Positions 26,901 through 34,900 of a stretch of 64,000 bases of DNA are shown here, piece after piece; positions within the stretch are counted from its first letter, which is position 1, and every line of letters starts with the position of its first letter. A program made the position numbers and the translations under genes. The notes beneath the pieces were generated by a model. The model had not been told where the DNA came from. It did not search any database and saw only the letters and a list, made by a program, of their open reading frames with translations. The DNA is from Sceloporus undulatus. Taxonomy: Eukaryota > Chordata > Lepidosauria > Squamata > Phrynosomatidae. The stretch spans positions 107,111,746-107,175,745 of the forward strand of contig NC_056527.1 of NCBI RefSeq assembly GCF_019175285.1. Direction: 5' to 3'.

Positions 26901-28585
26901 TGAGATAATAAAAATATCCTGGCTTGACACCCCCATTCCATTTTAGGCTTTCCTAAATAGGACCCAAAAGATAACCAAGGGCATGAACAGACAGGCCAAA
27001 ATAAAGCTGCTTCCGGTCACTTTGGAGGTATGCTGTTTAAATAATACACACATCTTAAGAGGCTAGAAACTGCACCAAAGCTGCACTCTAGTCATTAGGA
27101 CTGGAACGTGGCTTTGGCGTGGCTTCCAGCCTCTTAGGACGCATGCAGCATTTAAACAACATACCTCCAAAATGACCTGAAGCAGCTTTATTTTGGCCTG
27201 CCTGTTCGGGCCCTGAGTCTGTATCAGCCACATTTATTTGGGGAAGAAGTTCCACAGCTTGAATGCCACAGGTAGAAAAGCCCTTTGTTGGCATTTGATC
27301 TGTGATGGTGGTGGCACTTTAAAAAGGATTTGGATGGATAATTTTAATGTTCAGGCAGGTAGATGTAGAAGCTTGACACAGTTGGACTATAACTGCCATC
27401 AGTCCTAGCCTTGTGAGGGATTTTGTGAGTTGCAGTCAAAATAATGTCTGTCAGGTTGCCAAAGGAGAAGGGACTTGGCTTTGAAGATAAAATCCAACCC
27501 CTTGAATTGAACTCAGAACCAAACCAGTACCCAGATTTCTCAAAACAGATGATAGAAAATCCCAGCTAAAATCTTAGTGTTGTGAATGAGTTGTAGCTTC
27601 CAGACCATCTTTGAGGACACGTCTATTATGGTAGACTGGAAAACTTGCATCTAATCACTGAATGAAAGCCAAGATTCTGTGACTGCGGAATTTTGGAATA
27701 CATACATTATGCTGGGGGGGGGGAGTGACTGGTTATATATAAAAGTTAAGCTGTGACTGGTCTTCTGCTGTCTGCAGGGTGTGTGAATCCTTCCTCTTCT
27801 GAAAGTGCTCAAGAATTGCACAGCCAAGAGAAGCTGAGCAGATGCTGCAGCTTGGTACTAAGCGGCGGAGAGGGGTATATAAATCTCCGGATAGGTAAGG
27901 ACATTGCTTTACAACAGAGCTAACCAGCCATAAAAGGCCTTGGTGCCCCCATGTGGTCTCTTTAATACATAAAATTGGGAGTGATCTGGGGACTTCAGGG
28001 GCTGCAAAAGGGGGTTGTAAAGCTGCATGCAGCCTACAGGCTGCCCTTTCCTTGGCCCTGTTTTGCAGGTCTGTGTGGCGAGGGAGTTTGTGATATTCCA
28101 CTTGGTTATCTTAGCAGAGGGGTGGGCAATTTTAGTGTGTTCATGGGCCAGTTTTCTGTCCCTGGAATCATCTGAAGGGCTACATGAGGTGCCAATAATG
28201 AAATGACATAAAATAAAAGCCCTAAATGGCCCGAAATCCATTTCTGGTTTTGAAAAACCTGTGTTTTCAGAAGGTGAATTGCAATTTCTGGAGGCTTCCA
28301 AAGAAATGCAATTGACTCTTTGACAAAGCAGAAAAGGGCTCATTTGGGGGAGTCAAGGGCCACAAAAATTGCCTTGGGGGCCTCATGAAGCCTCAGTGCT
28401 GCCTTTTGCCTATTCATGTCCTACTGCCAAAGATAATGTCTTCTCCGACCTCATGTGTACACAATATTCCTGTGTAACCCATAGGAGATGACACAGATGA
28501 GCGCTATGGTGACTTGCTTTTCCCGAACCCACGCCTCCGTCGAGCTGAGCGAAGCCACCTGATCGTCTGGCAGGTGCAGGCCTGA
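1434..28585 (+). CDS. JIP3/JIP4-family scaffold protein, 3' part of gene (25 exons found)
   Basis: Scaffold of the JIP3 (MAPK8IP3)/JIP4 (SPAG9) family, which links JNK-pathway kinases, kinesin-1 and dynein to vesicles through Rab and Arf6 binding. Exons: 1434-1504, 1615-1700, 2877-2964, 3607-3715, 4561-4632, 5194-5300, 5501-5552, 5819-5971, 7910-7958, 8166-8296, 11255-11308, 11761-11931, 12992-13109, 13836-13919, 14232-14285, 16354-16516, 20174-20324, 22070-22150, 22286-22353, 22447-22595, 23588-23759, 24904-25014, 25111-25230, 27778-27894, 28485-28585. All have AG/GT borders and every junction keeps frame except 3715 to 4561, where an exon is probably missed. The stop is TGA at 28583. The window starts after the RH1-coding exons. 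About 877 codons remain, against roughly 1,150-1,200 for the same part of human JIP3 (from memory), the loss being in linkers. The family call is certain. The choice among JIP3, JIP4 and a separate paralog is open, so no symbol is given. Confidence 0.9.
2010..2280 (+). mobile_element. Probable DNA-transposon fragment (Tigger-like, uncertain)
   Basis: A GC-richer island in an AT-rich intron, starting near TTTCTTTACGCAGGGGATCC and GTTCCGGACTTCC. The wording resembles non-autonomous Tc1/mariner (Tigger-type) elements, but only one end is recognisable. It may be something else. Confidence 0.3.
3749..3794 (+). repeat. (TTCC)n microsatellite
   Basis: A run of TTCC units directly downstream of the exon ending at 3715. 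It translates as repeating LPSF and explains the spurious open frames on both strands here. Confidence 0.9.
3872..4250. mobile_element. Non-autonomous DNA transposon, GTTACA-type TIRs (copy 1)
   Basis: A very GC-rich island whose left end GGCGGGTTACAAACCGCC faces a right end GGCCGTTTGTAACCGCC; these are inverted repeats. The interior has several smaller palindromes, such as GGAGCGGCATTTCGCCGCTC. A close relative in opposite orientation is at 24092-24469. The GGNNNGTTACA end resembles PIF/Harbinger elements. No transposase frame is present and the flanks do not show a clean target duplication. Confidence 0.7.
4561..5971 (+). other. JIP-like gene: leucine-zipper II region (4 exons)
   Basis: The exon at 4561-4632 encodes [16 protein letters not shown], matching the conserved STPELD motif of JIP3/JIP4. 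The exon at 5194 encodes [10 protein letters not shown], matching DVDEGADLLG. The exon at 5501 encodes [14 protein letters not shown], and 5819-5971 encodes [17 protein letters not shown] followed by heptads, matching LIAKVDELTCEKDVLQ. This is the second coiled coil, which in the family binds kinesin light chain, dynactin p150 and Arf6. All heptad positions visible here are hydrophobic. Confidence 0.9.
6985..7350. mobile_element. hAT-type non-autonomous element with perfect 8-bp duplication
   Basis: The left end CAAGGGTAGGCAACCTGCGG and the right end AAAAAGGTTGCCTACCCCTG are inverted repeats of the classic hAT/Charlie form. The 8-bp ATATATAC is present at 6977-6984 and again at 7351-7358, exact. 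The interior is GC-rich on the left and AT-rich on the right, with no coding frame. Confidence 0.9.
7910..8296 (+). other. JIP-like gene: RH2 domain exons
   Basis: The exon at 8166-8296 encodes [20 protein letters not shown] and continues as [15 protein letters not shown], almost the RH2 helix of JIP3/JIP4, which binds Rab36 and LRRK2-phosphorylated Rab8/Rab10. The RFTR start and the MARV-MERN core are kept. A tryptophan that JIP3 and JIP4 share (EAVRWTE) is arginine here (EAVRRTE). The short acidic exon at 7910-7958 replaces the longer linker seen in the mammalian proteins. Confidence 0.9.
9179..9505. mobile_element. Non-autonomous DNA transposon with 3-bp ATT target duplication
   Basis: The left end GGCCTGGGACAGACCGCC and the right end (reverse complement GGCGTGGTACATACTGCC) match at 14 of 18 bases. 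ATT at 9176-9178 is repeated at 9506-9508. The ends relate it to the elements at 3872 and 25683. The interior is GC-rich without a coding frame. Confidence 0.7.
9540..9760 (+). mobile_element. Interspersed repeat of unresolved family
   Basis: It contains GATGAAGAAATTAGTGAAGC and TTGTGCATTTTGGTTGGCCA, which recur at 58060-58240 (GTGCATTTCGGTTGGCCAA) in the COX6B2 intron. It is a dispersed repeat, but I cannot name the family. Confidence 0.45.
10625..11068. mobile_element. Probable hAT-like non-autonomous element
   Basis: The right end CTTTGCCCACCCCTGACTTA is the usual complement of a CAGGGGTGGGCAAA hAT tip, and the left end CCAGAAGTGGACAACTGTGG is a diverged match. The interior is a poor, non-coding sequence. 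Confidence 0.5.
11255..14285 (+). other. JIP-like gene: middle linker exons (5 exons)
   Basis: Exon 11255-11308 joins 11761-11931 through a split ATC codon to give [16 protein letters not shown], the counterpart of SSIWQFFSRLFSSSS. A Ser/Pro/Arg-rich stretch follows. Exon 12992-13109 encodes [19 protein letters not shown] and GWS, matching REQYRQVREHV and GWSLP. Exons 13836 and 14232 give [19 protein letters not shown] and LWCAAASLG, matching the VPVPVYCRPL, EKDPTMK and LWCAAGVNL block. The segment is shorter than in mammalian JIP3. Confidence 0.88.
14590..14950 (+). mobile_element. LINE-derived 3' tail with (TAA)n end
   Basis: It carries TTGTAAGCCTGAGGGCAGGG, then TACAGCGCTGTGTAAATTTA, CAGCGCTTTATAAATAAAGG and a run of TAA units from about 14890 to 14950. 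The same TTTATAAATAAAGG end with AAT units recurs near 41130. It resembles the 3' end of L2/CR1-type LINEs or a SINE using it. Confidence 0.6.
15622..15838. mobile_element. Fold-back element (CACTATGATTCCACTTTA family, copy 1)
   Basis: The left arm holds GTTATAGCACTATGGTTCTG and ATCCTGTGGAATCCTAGGG; the right arm repeats these inverted (GGATTCCACAGGATGTTTGC, TAGAGCTATAATTGGATAG). Relatives are at 26358 and 37074. Confidence 0.65.
16517..20173. other. Large intron of the JIP-like gene
   Basis: No exon found. It holds a MIR-like SINE tail near 18165-18225, a Tigger-like element at 18316-18569 and AT-rich LINE-type tails near 19030-19090 and 19690-19860. The remaining sequence is unassigned. 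Confidence 0.6.
18316..18569. mobile_element. Tigger-like (Tc1/mariner) non-autonomous element
   Basis: The left tip CAGTGCTTCCTCGGGTTACG and right tip (reverse complement CAGTGGTACCTCGGGATACG) are inverted repeats. TA dinucleotides flank both sides (18314-18315, 18570-18571). The interior repeats TTCGTAACCCGAAAA several times. A short (ATCT)n microsatellite follows. Confidence 0.85.
20748..20962 (+). mobile_element. MIR-like tRNA-derived SINE copy
   Basis: Same order of parts as the copy at 821: TGTGTCTTCAAG, CTTGGCAAGAGTTATTC, GCCCAAGGTCTCAC and GATTTGAATCC. It abuts the inverted-repeat element at 20966. Confidence 0.65.
20966..21200. mobile_element. Fold-back element, AAATAAAGCTGCTTC family (copy 1)
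   Basis: The left arm starts GGCCCTATACAGACAGGCCA then AAATAAAGCTGCTTC; the right arm is its near-perfect reverse complement, ending CTGTCTGTATAGGGCC. The arms take up most of the 235 bp, so a transcript could form a long hairpin. Copies 2 and 3 are at 26979 and 33007. Confidence 0.8.
22705..22834. mobile_element. Short fold-back element
   Basis: GTTGTTGGACTGCAACTCCC on the left pairs with GGGAGTTGTTGTCCAACAAT on the right; the outer ends ATGGGGAACATATGGTCCTG and AGGGCCATGTGTTCCTCACC also pair. It is about 130 bp. Confidence 0.65.
24092..24469. mobile_element. Non-autonomous DNA transposon, GTTACA-type TIRs (copy 2)
   Basis: The left end GGCGCGTTACAGACCGCC and right end GGCCGTTTGTAATGCGC are inverted repeats related to those at 3872. 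The interior shares CCGGAAGTGGC and a CTAACCCTAGTACG segment with copy 1 in reverse. It lies in a JIP-like intron. Confidence 0.7.
24578..24720 (-). mobile_element. MIR-like SINE fragment, antisense
   Basis: It carries the antisense of the cattle-prod-like box CTTGCCAAGAAAACCCCATG and ends in ACGACTTGAAG followed by an AAC-rich tail. The 3' core half is missing. Confidence 0.5.
25342..25360 (+). repeat. (AC)n microsatellite
   Basis: A short run of AC units after the exon ending at 25230; another short AC run is at 21292. Confidence 0.8.
25683..26049. mobile_element. Non-autonomous DNA transposon with 3-bp GAA target duplication
   Basis: The left end GGCCCGGTACAGACAGGCGC faces a right end whose reverse complement is GGTGCGGTACAGAGCGCC. 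GAA at 25680-25682 is repeated at 26050-26052. It is a diverged member of the same end-type group as the elements at 3872 and 9179, in a JIP-like intron. Confidence 0.7.
26358..26560. mobile_element. Fold-back element (CACTATGATTCCACTTTA family, copy 2)
   Basis: It starts GACCCTTTCACACAACTGTA and has TACCACTTTAGCTG; the inverted part CCAGGATTCCATAGTTTG and TTTAAGTGGAATCATGGG follow. The right tip is decayed. Confidence 0.6.
26979..27212. mobile_element. Fold-back element, AAATAAAGCTGCTTC family (copy 2)
   Basis: Its arms read GGGCATGAACAGACAGGCCA and GCAGCTTTATTTTGGCCTGC. It is about the same length as copy 1, shares the left-arm segment GTCACTTTGGAGGTATGCTG, and is more diverged at its tips. 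Confidence 0.8.
28118..28425. mobile_element. Probable hAT-like element in the last JIP-like intron
   Basis: It starts AGAGGGGTGGGCAATTTTAG, a hAT-type tip; the opposite tip near TGCCTATTCATGTCCTACTG is poorly preserved. The interior contains GGGCCACAAAAATTGCC. It ends about 60 bp before the terminal exon. Confidence 0.4.
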
Positions 28586-29598
28586 GGTAGCCTCAGTGGT
28601 GACGGTGGACACAACTACTGCTTTCTGATGGTGTGGCTTGAGTTCCCCCTCAGAAGGAATGGCACGTTTGCCCTACATCTTTTCCTCACTGTCACTTACC
28701 CTCTTTCCCCTCAACTTGGTTATGGGATCTGCAGGGTTTGAAGAATGATTACTTAAAACATGCACAGACCAGTGAAGTGGATAAAAGCCATTTGGACACC
28801 AGGATTGTTTTGTAAACTTGGAATCTGCAGCTGGTTGGTTTTTGTGATTTTTTTTAATTCCCCCCTTTTTAAAAAATCTCTACTTTCCATTGCTTTTAAA
28901 CAGGATACAGCTGTGTAATAAATACCTCTACTCTCCTTTGGACTGCCCTTCCCATTTTCAATCCTGCTGCATTTCCTCACTCCTCCCTTTATTGCACACT
29001 AGTAGCAGTTTACCCCTTACTGGATAGTTGGGTGAGAGCCACAATTCAGAATGCCTAGGGCTTTTAAAAGAGCTATTGTACCAGTTGGAAATGACAAAAT
29101 GGACTGTTCCAGTGATTTGGATTGCAAGAGACCAAGAACTAGGGCTTCTGGACAATTCTGGAAGAAGAGGCATGCCCTAAGTTGATTGAAATGACAACCT
29201 TCACCTGGCCTTTTGCCTTCTACTTTTGAGCATGTTTTTTCCCGATGTGTTTCTGATTCTGTGGGTTGGAACCTGGGAACAAGACCTGGAGGATCTGGAA
29301 GTAACAGGCATGGACTTGGCAGTGCCTGTCAACATAAGCTGTAGCACTACTCAGATTAACCTCAAGGGGAGCCCTTTTGTCTCTTCATTGCTCTAGAAAC
29401 TGAACAGGGATTGGTTGCTTCCTGAAGCTTTTGAGTAAACCTGATCCTGCCTGAAGCACCGGAATGACGCCAAGGTCAACACACTGTGCTGTTAAATTTC
29501 TCAGGGTTGCTGTTTGTTGTTTGTCTTGTTTCAGCAGGGTAATTAGGGCCTCTGGCAACATCTCAGGATCTTTTTCTGTCAGATGGTTTCTCAATAAA
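28586..29598 (+). promoter_or_regulatory. 3' UTR of the JIP-like gene with two AATAAA signals
   Basis: After the TGA (28583-28585) no gene is visible for about 1 kb. AATAAA occurs at 28917-28922 and again at 29593-29598, so a 3' UTR of about 0.35 or 1.0 kb is likely. Which site is used cannot be told from sequence. Confidence 0.5.
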
Positions 29599-29849
29599 GC
29601 TTGACATTTATTTATTTAGCCCATCCTCTTGTTTGCACTGGATACATGTGGATACTGTGGATACATGTACTTTCTCCGAAGCAGCAAATAAACAAGTCAG
29701 AAAGTAGGGCACTAACGCCTTTAGAGTTGTTCTAATAGGCAAGAGCCAAATCAGAATCTTGCAATGCAGCTTTGGCAGTTCCAGAGAAAAGGAGGATGGC
29801 TTCTTTTGGAATTGTGGTGGGAAGTATGTTGAACCCCTTGTGAAGGCCT

Positions 29850-30105
29850 CACTAATAGGTGGAAATGAATTAACTGAGACTCTTATACTTTGGACCTATC
29901 ATGAGACAGCATTAGAAAAGATGATCATGCTCAGCAGAGTGGAAGGCAAGAGGAAGACTATTACAGGTGGATGGACTCAGTGAAGGAACCCACAGCCCTG
30001 AATTTGCAAGATCTTAACAGGGCTGTCAGTCACAGGAAGTTGTGTAGTCTCATTCATAGGCTCACCATATGGTGAAGCCAACTTGATGGCGATTAACTAC
30101 TACAG
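29850..30105 (+). mobile_element. Bov-B-like RTE LINE 3' fragment
   Basis: The translated pieces around 29900-30030 follow the C-terminal part of the Bov-B reverse transcriptase frame (a GHIMR-like start, LEK, ML, VEGKRK, a WMDS-like motif, LQDL-RAV) with several stops and frameshifts, and end near CTCACCATATGGTGAAGCC. Bov-B elements are abundant in squamates, which supports the host guess. Confidence 0.5.
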
Positions 30106-30111
30106 TAAGTG

Positions 30112-30336
30112 TGCCAGCATGACATAGTGGTTTGATTGTTGGACTACAGCTCTGGAGAACAGAGATTGATTCCCAGCTTGGTCATAAAACCCACTGGTGA
30201 CCTTGGGCCAGCCCCATGCTCTCAGCCTCGGGAAGGCAATGGCAAACCACTAAACAAATCTTGTCAACCCCCCCCCCCCATGATAGGTTCACTTTAGGGT
30301 CTCCATAAGTTGGAAATGACTTGAAGGCACACAACA
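30112..30336 (-). mobile_element. MIR-like SINE copy, antisense
   Basis: The antisense order is ATAGTGGTTTGATTGTTGGA, GGCAATGGCAAACCACT and GAAATGACTTGAAGGCACAC. A C-run near 30270 interrupts the middle. Confidence 0.65.
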
Positions 30337-30640
30337 AGTAGGAGTGAATAGGGTGGTGATGTGTTGTGTCAAGACATAAGCATGCATACATACACCCATT
30401 CATGCAAACATGCACTATGCCAGCAACACATATTCTTTCTCACATCCCTTCATCCCTACCCCCTCCCAAACAATCTGAACAAGGTAGGAGCAGGGGAAAA
30501 GCTAATGGAACGGGAGCTTGGCCACCCCATTTCACCATCTGCTTCAGAAAGTTAGAATGATGGCAGCTGGAAGATACCAGTTGCCAAAAATTGGGATCTA
30601 GATGGCACGGGGTCTCTTGGGTGCTGTCATGGAAGAGTCT

Positions 30641-30845
30641 TTGTTGATGTTGTTGTTATGTGCCTTCAGATTGTGTGCAACGTGTGATAAATCTTACAGT
30701 TGTTTTGGCAAGATTTATTCAGAGGAGGTTTGTCATTGCCTTCCTCTAAGATGTAAGTGTGTGGCACAATGGGTTTTCATGGATTCGGATCCCAGGCTCC
30801 CAAAGTCAGCGCTACACTCAAACCACTACATTATGCTGGCTCATG
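30641..30845 (+). mobile_element. MIR-like SINE copy
   Basis: It starts with TTGTTATGTGCCTTCAGATT and ends with CAAACCACTACATTATGCTG, the expected head and tail of the family. Part of the core is deleted. Confidence 0.6.
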
Positions 30846-30964
30846 GAACTGTGTAATGTAATGTTTGGTAAAATGGTAGGCAACTGTGTGGCCAGGTAAC
30901 CCTACAATGTTGGGGGAGGAGATGAGAATGCTGCAGCAAAACAGTCATCTTGAGCTATACATTG

Positions 30965-31195
30965 AAAAGGAGCCCTGGCACAATGGTTAAATGCTGGTAC
31001 TGCAGCCATAAGGTTGTGAACTTGATCCCAGGGCTCCATGGTTGACTCAGCCTTCCATTCTTTTGTTGGTTGGTAAAATGAATATCCAGCTTGTTTGGGG
31101 CAATTGGCTTACAGATTGTAAACCGCTTAGAGAGTGCTGAGTTCACTGATAAGCAGTATAGAAATGTAAAATGCTATTGTTATTGCTACATTCTC
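30965..31195 (+). mobile_element. tRNA-derived SINE with A/B-box-like sequences
   Basis: The head has an A-box-like TGGTTAAATGC and a B-box-like GTTGTGAACTTGATCCC. The tail reads ATTGTAAACCGCTTAGAGAG, then a GCAGTATAGAAATG segment and a TATTGTTATTGCTA end. This layout, a tRNA head plus a LINE-like tail with a short repeated end, is typical of squamate SINEs. It is a different family from the MIR-like copies. Confidence 0.65.
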
Positions 31196-31916
31196 AGCCT
31201 GAGAGGGGGAACTGAATATTCAGTGTTTTTAAAAACATCTAGCTGGGGAGAACTTCAGGTATATCCTGATCACCAGGGCCCAGGTTCTGTGCCAGTTAAT
31301 GGCATCCACATGCCACTTTCCCATGGAGGTTGGGTGTGAACTATGCTTGTAGTAAAGCGCCCTCAGGATGATATATAAACCAATGCCCCAGCACCCTCGC
31401 TCTTGGAACGGCAGTTAAATCAGTGTCAAATTATTTCTGCAGTGGGGATGCAGTTTTCATCTGTTAAATTCTGGGGTGGCATGCTTTAACCTTAGGATTT
31501 TACTGCTGTCCAGTGTTCGGTCTTAAATGTGAGCACTTCATCCCTGTCTTGAATAAGGCAAAATCCTCCACCAGTTTGGGTCCCTTTTCCCATCTTTGCT
31601 TTGAACCTTCTCTGGTTCATTCAGCTGCCCAGCAGCCCAGCCCTTGGTTTCTCAGCTGATGTCATAATATGTGAGTTTGTAGATCAACATTCTGCTGGAA
31701 GAGTATTACCCTTCCGCTGGTGGGGAAGGGCCCGCTTGCAGAGAAGAGAGGCCTCCATGTCCACAGAGTCCAAGAGCCATGAAGGGCATGGGGGCAGCCC
31801 AATCCCATCCAGAACCATGGGCGAATATTTTCTGTGCTGAAGAAGGACCCTGCTCCTGTGCCATGAAGATCAACAAGGCCTTATAATCTGCCCCCGAGTC
31901 CTGCTCAGACACAGCC

Positions 31917-34900
31917 ATGGTCACGAGGCCTCCAGGTAGGAGCGAAGAAGATGCTCTGGTTCTTTGAGCTGAGAAGTAGGGAGGAAGCTAGTGCATTGAA
32001 ACCATAGAACATGGTAGGAGGTTGGTTTTAATGAAATCATCACAACATTTAAAGGGGAAGAAGATTTAGGATGGGGTTTTTGCTTCTGCTTCTGCTGAGG
32101 ATAGAGGCATTGCTACAAAAAGAAGACATTACTATTTCCAAAAAGAAATCTGTCCTCCCATGAAATTTTCCTTCAGTCCTCAGATTTCTAGCATTGCAAT
32201 AACTTAAAACAACTGTGTGCTGAGCCTTTAGAAATACAGTTTAGGCATGTAATTGAAAGAGGCAGGCAAAAGCACCAAGGGAATGTGAGAACAGCAACTG
32301 CTAGTTCTAGGTGTGAATGTTTTTCAGTGTCTCGTTTTATGTAATGCTAGACATTTGAGGACCAAGGGAAATTTCAGTTTGGGAATAGAATTCTTATAAG
32401 GGGATGCCCTCATTTTGCCCCCTTGTTCCATACCTCTGACTTAGGGGAATACCGCCGCAGACACAGTGAACATACTCATCCTGTACTCTTGGAGTTTGGA
32501 GTGGGACTGTCTGTGCATGGACAGTTTATCCTGTTGCGTACATCCAGACCAGGCTAGACATTTGGAGAATTAAGCAAAATTTCATTTGGGTATTTGATAA
32601 TCTGAAAAGTCCCCACATGTCAAGATTGTCTTATATGCCTGAGAAAGGTAAGTGGCTGTGGTGCTACCTTTCACTGAAGCATGTGAAAGATAGCACCACA
32701 TCCACTTGAGTTGCCCAAAGCTATTGACACTTGTTAGGTCTGGCACTTGTTACTACTATTGGCACTTGTTAATTCTGGATTGCAGAAATCTCTTTGGAGG
32801 AACTGATTATTTAACTTCTGCTTCTGGTGTCTCTGTCTCATTCCTATATGATTGTTCAGGGAGATGCTTTAAAAGAGACATGTGATGGTAATGGGGAGAA
32901 AGGGGCACACAAAGAGCAATGATTACCTCGAGCTTTCTCAAGGTAAAGTACAAGAGGACAGGCCTCTGCCCCAAGGATCATAAAATAATAGATTATTCAA
33001 GACAGAGGCCTGTTACAGACAGCCAAAATAAAGCTGCTTCGAGTCACAGTGGAGGTATGGTGTTTTCAATGATGGCATGCGTCCTAAGAGTCCAGAAGAC
33101 CACACCAAAGCCACGCTCATCCTTAGGGCTGGAGCGTGGCTTTGGTGTGGCTTCTGGACTCTTAGGACGCATGCATCATTCAAATACCTCCACTGTGACT
33201 CGAAGCAGCTTTATTTTGGCTGTCTGTAACAGGCCAGAGAGACAAGTCTTGGCAGGGGAAAGTGTGTATCTTTACTTATTTTCTGTCTCCCAGGAAAGCC
33301 ACTCAGGAAAGGCCTGCAGGATTACCCTGATTTTATGAATGATGAAGCTTTCAGTGGCTGGGCTCCATCGCCTGGAAAACTGCGATCTGTTCTGCAAAGG
33401 GCTGAGTATAACCTGTTAGGAGATGTACCAATCTTTGAAGGAAACTTTGTGCAGGTGACCAACTGAGCACATCACCTCCAACTCAGCAGGGATGGTCCCA
33501 ATTAATCCTTATGTCTTCCCACTTTTTCAGCTGCTTTTAAAATACTCCAGCTTCTCTTTTCTCCCATTTTCTTCCCTTGTCCTCAGCTTATTTCAATTGC
33601 TGCAAACTGAGTTCAGAAGTAGCTTGCACTTGATTAACTCATCAGGGATAGAGGAGGGGAGGAGGTAGAATCTTGTTTTTCCCAGTAGGCTTAGGCAAAA
33701 GCAAACTGCTCCAGCCTCTCCTAGCTTGGGTGTTCCTCCTCAATAACTCTAATGTTGCTCGGCCACACATGTCCTAGTTTTCGTGTGTAATGGCCGAATC
33801 CATTTCTAAAATTACAAACCATAAGAAAGAAAATTAGAAGCCTTGAATTTGTCCATCAACACTGAACATCCAACACAGAGTCTGAGCTGGTGGACATCCA
33901 GGTTGTCTGGTCACAGTCTTCCCCACTATATTGGATTGTATTTCTGTTTTAAGTATAGTCACCTTTATTTGCAACTATGCATGCGCATTGTGAAGAGCAA
34001 GGATGGTATAATGGGTTGAGTGTTAAAGTGGGACTCCAGAAGACCAGAGTTTGAATCCCCACTTAGCTATGGGAAACTGCTGGATGACCTGTTGGGCATA
34101 CCACAATCTCTCAACCTCAGAGGAAGGCAAAGGTAACCCACTTCTGCACAAATCATACCTGGAAAATAGGCTGACCTCATGTTCTCAGTAAGACAAAAAT
34201 GACTTGAAGGCATGTAACAACAATCATCCAACTTTGGATATGCAAAGGAGACTGCTTGTGACCTCCTTTCCCCTTTTATTTTTGGCTATGCCAATGGTAC
34301 TCAAGTGTTTTACCCTTGGGAACTCCTTTGACATCTACATGAGGATGTTGCCCCCTCTGCACTTGACATAGTAGATAAATAAAAGTATTTTGTTTATTTA
34401 GTGTGTGTATTTTCATTTGCACATTCATCTCATTTGCATATTTAACATTGTATAAAAATAACATTGTTCAAATTAAAACAGTTTTATTTACGTAAATTCT
34501 ATAGGACTATGCCATAATGCTTACTCTAATGGGTTTGCCTTGCACAGCAGGTTGCATGTATCTGCTGCATTTGAGGGCTCCCTCCTGCTGGCACCATTTT
34601 TGTTGAGAGACACCCCACTTTTGGCTCTCTTCCCCTTGCAGGTGACCAGGAAAGGTGAATATATTGGCATCCACAATCACCCCAATATAATCATCATGGG
34701 TATTTTGGCCAGCAGCCCCAATATGCTTCTTCCAGACCTGATGATCATTGCTCGGGAAAAAGAAGGAACAACAGCTACAGTCCCAAAGTCTAGAGATCTA
34801 GAAATCACTCGGTGAGACTGGGGTAATTCTGCCCCGCCCCACCCCCGCCGCCATTCTGGCACCCATCCCTTTCCAGAAAATCCCTGAGATTCTTAGCCTG

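Larger units (their letters stand above)
16354..28585 (+). other. JIP-like gene: C-terminal WD40-like domain (10 exons)
   Basis: This part encodes the conserved C-terminal beta-repeat domain. Exon 16354 gives [10 protein letters not shown] and FSIACVPG. Exon 20174 gives [10 protein letters not shown], and 22070 gives [10 protein letters not shown] and VQLKDAVH. Exon 22286 gives [18 protein letters not shown], and 22447 gives [15 protein letters not shown] and [14 protein letters not shown]. Exon 23588 gives [18 protein letters not shown], 24904 gives [16 protein letters not shown], 25111 gives [20 protein letters not shown], and 27778 gives [15 protein letters not shown]. The last exon ends [11 protein letters not shown]. 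Each block has a direct JIP3/JIP4 match. The loops between blocks, long and acidic or Ser-rich in mammals, are very short here. Confidence 0.93.
28586..31916. other. Intergenic region between JIP-like gene and GARIN5B
   Basis: It contains the JIP-like 3' UTR, the Bov-B-like fragment, two MIR-like SINEs and one tRNA-derived SINE. The last 300 bp before 31917 are free of recognisable repeats and probably hold the GARIN5B promoter and 5' UTR. No clear TATA box is seen. Confidence 0.55.
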
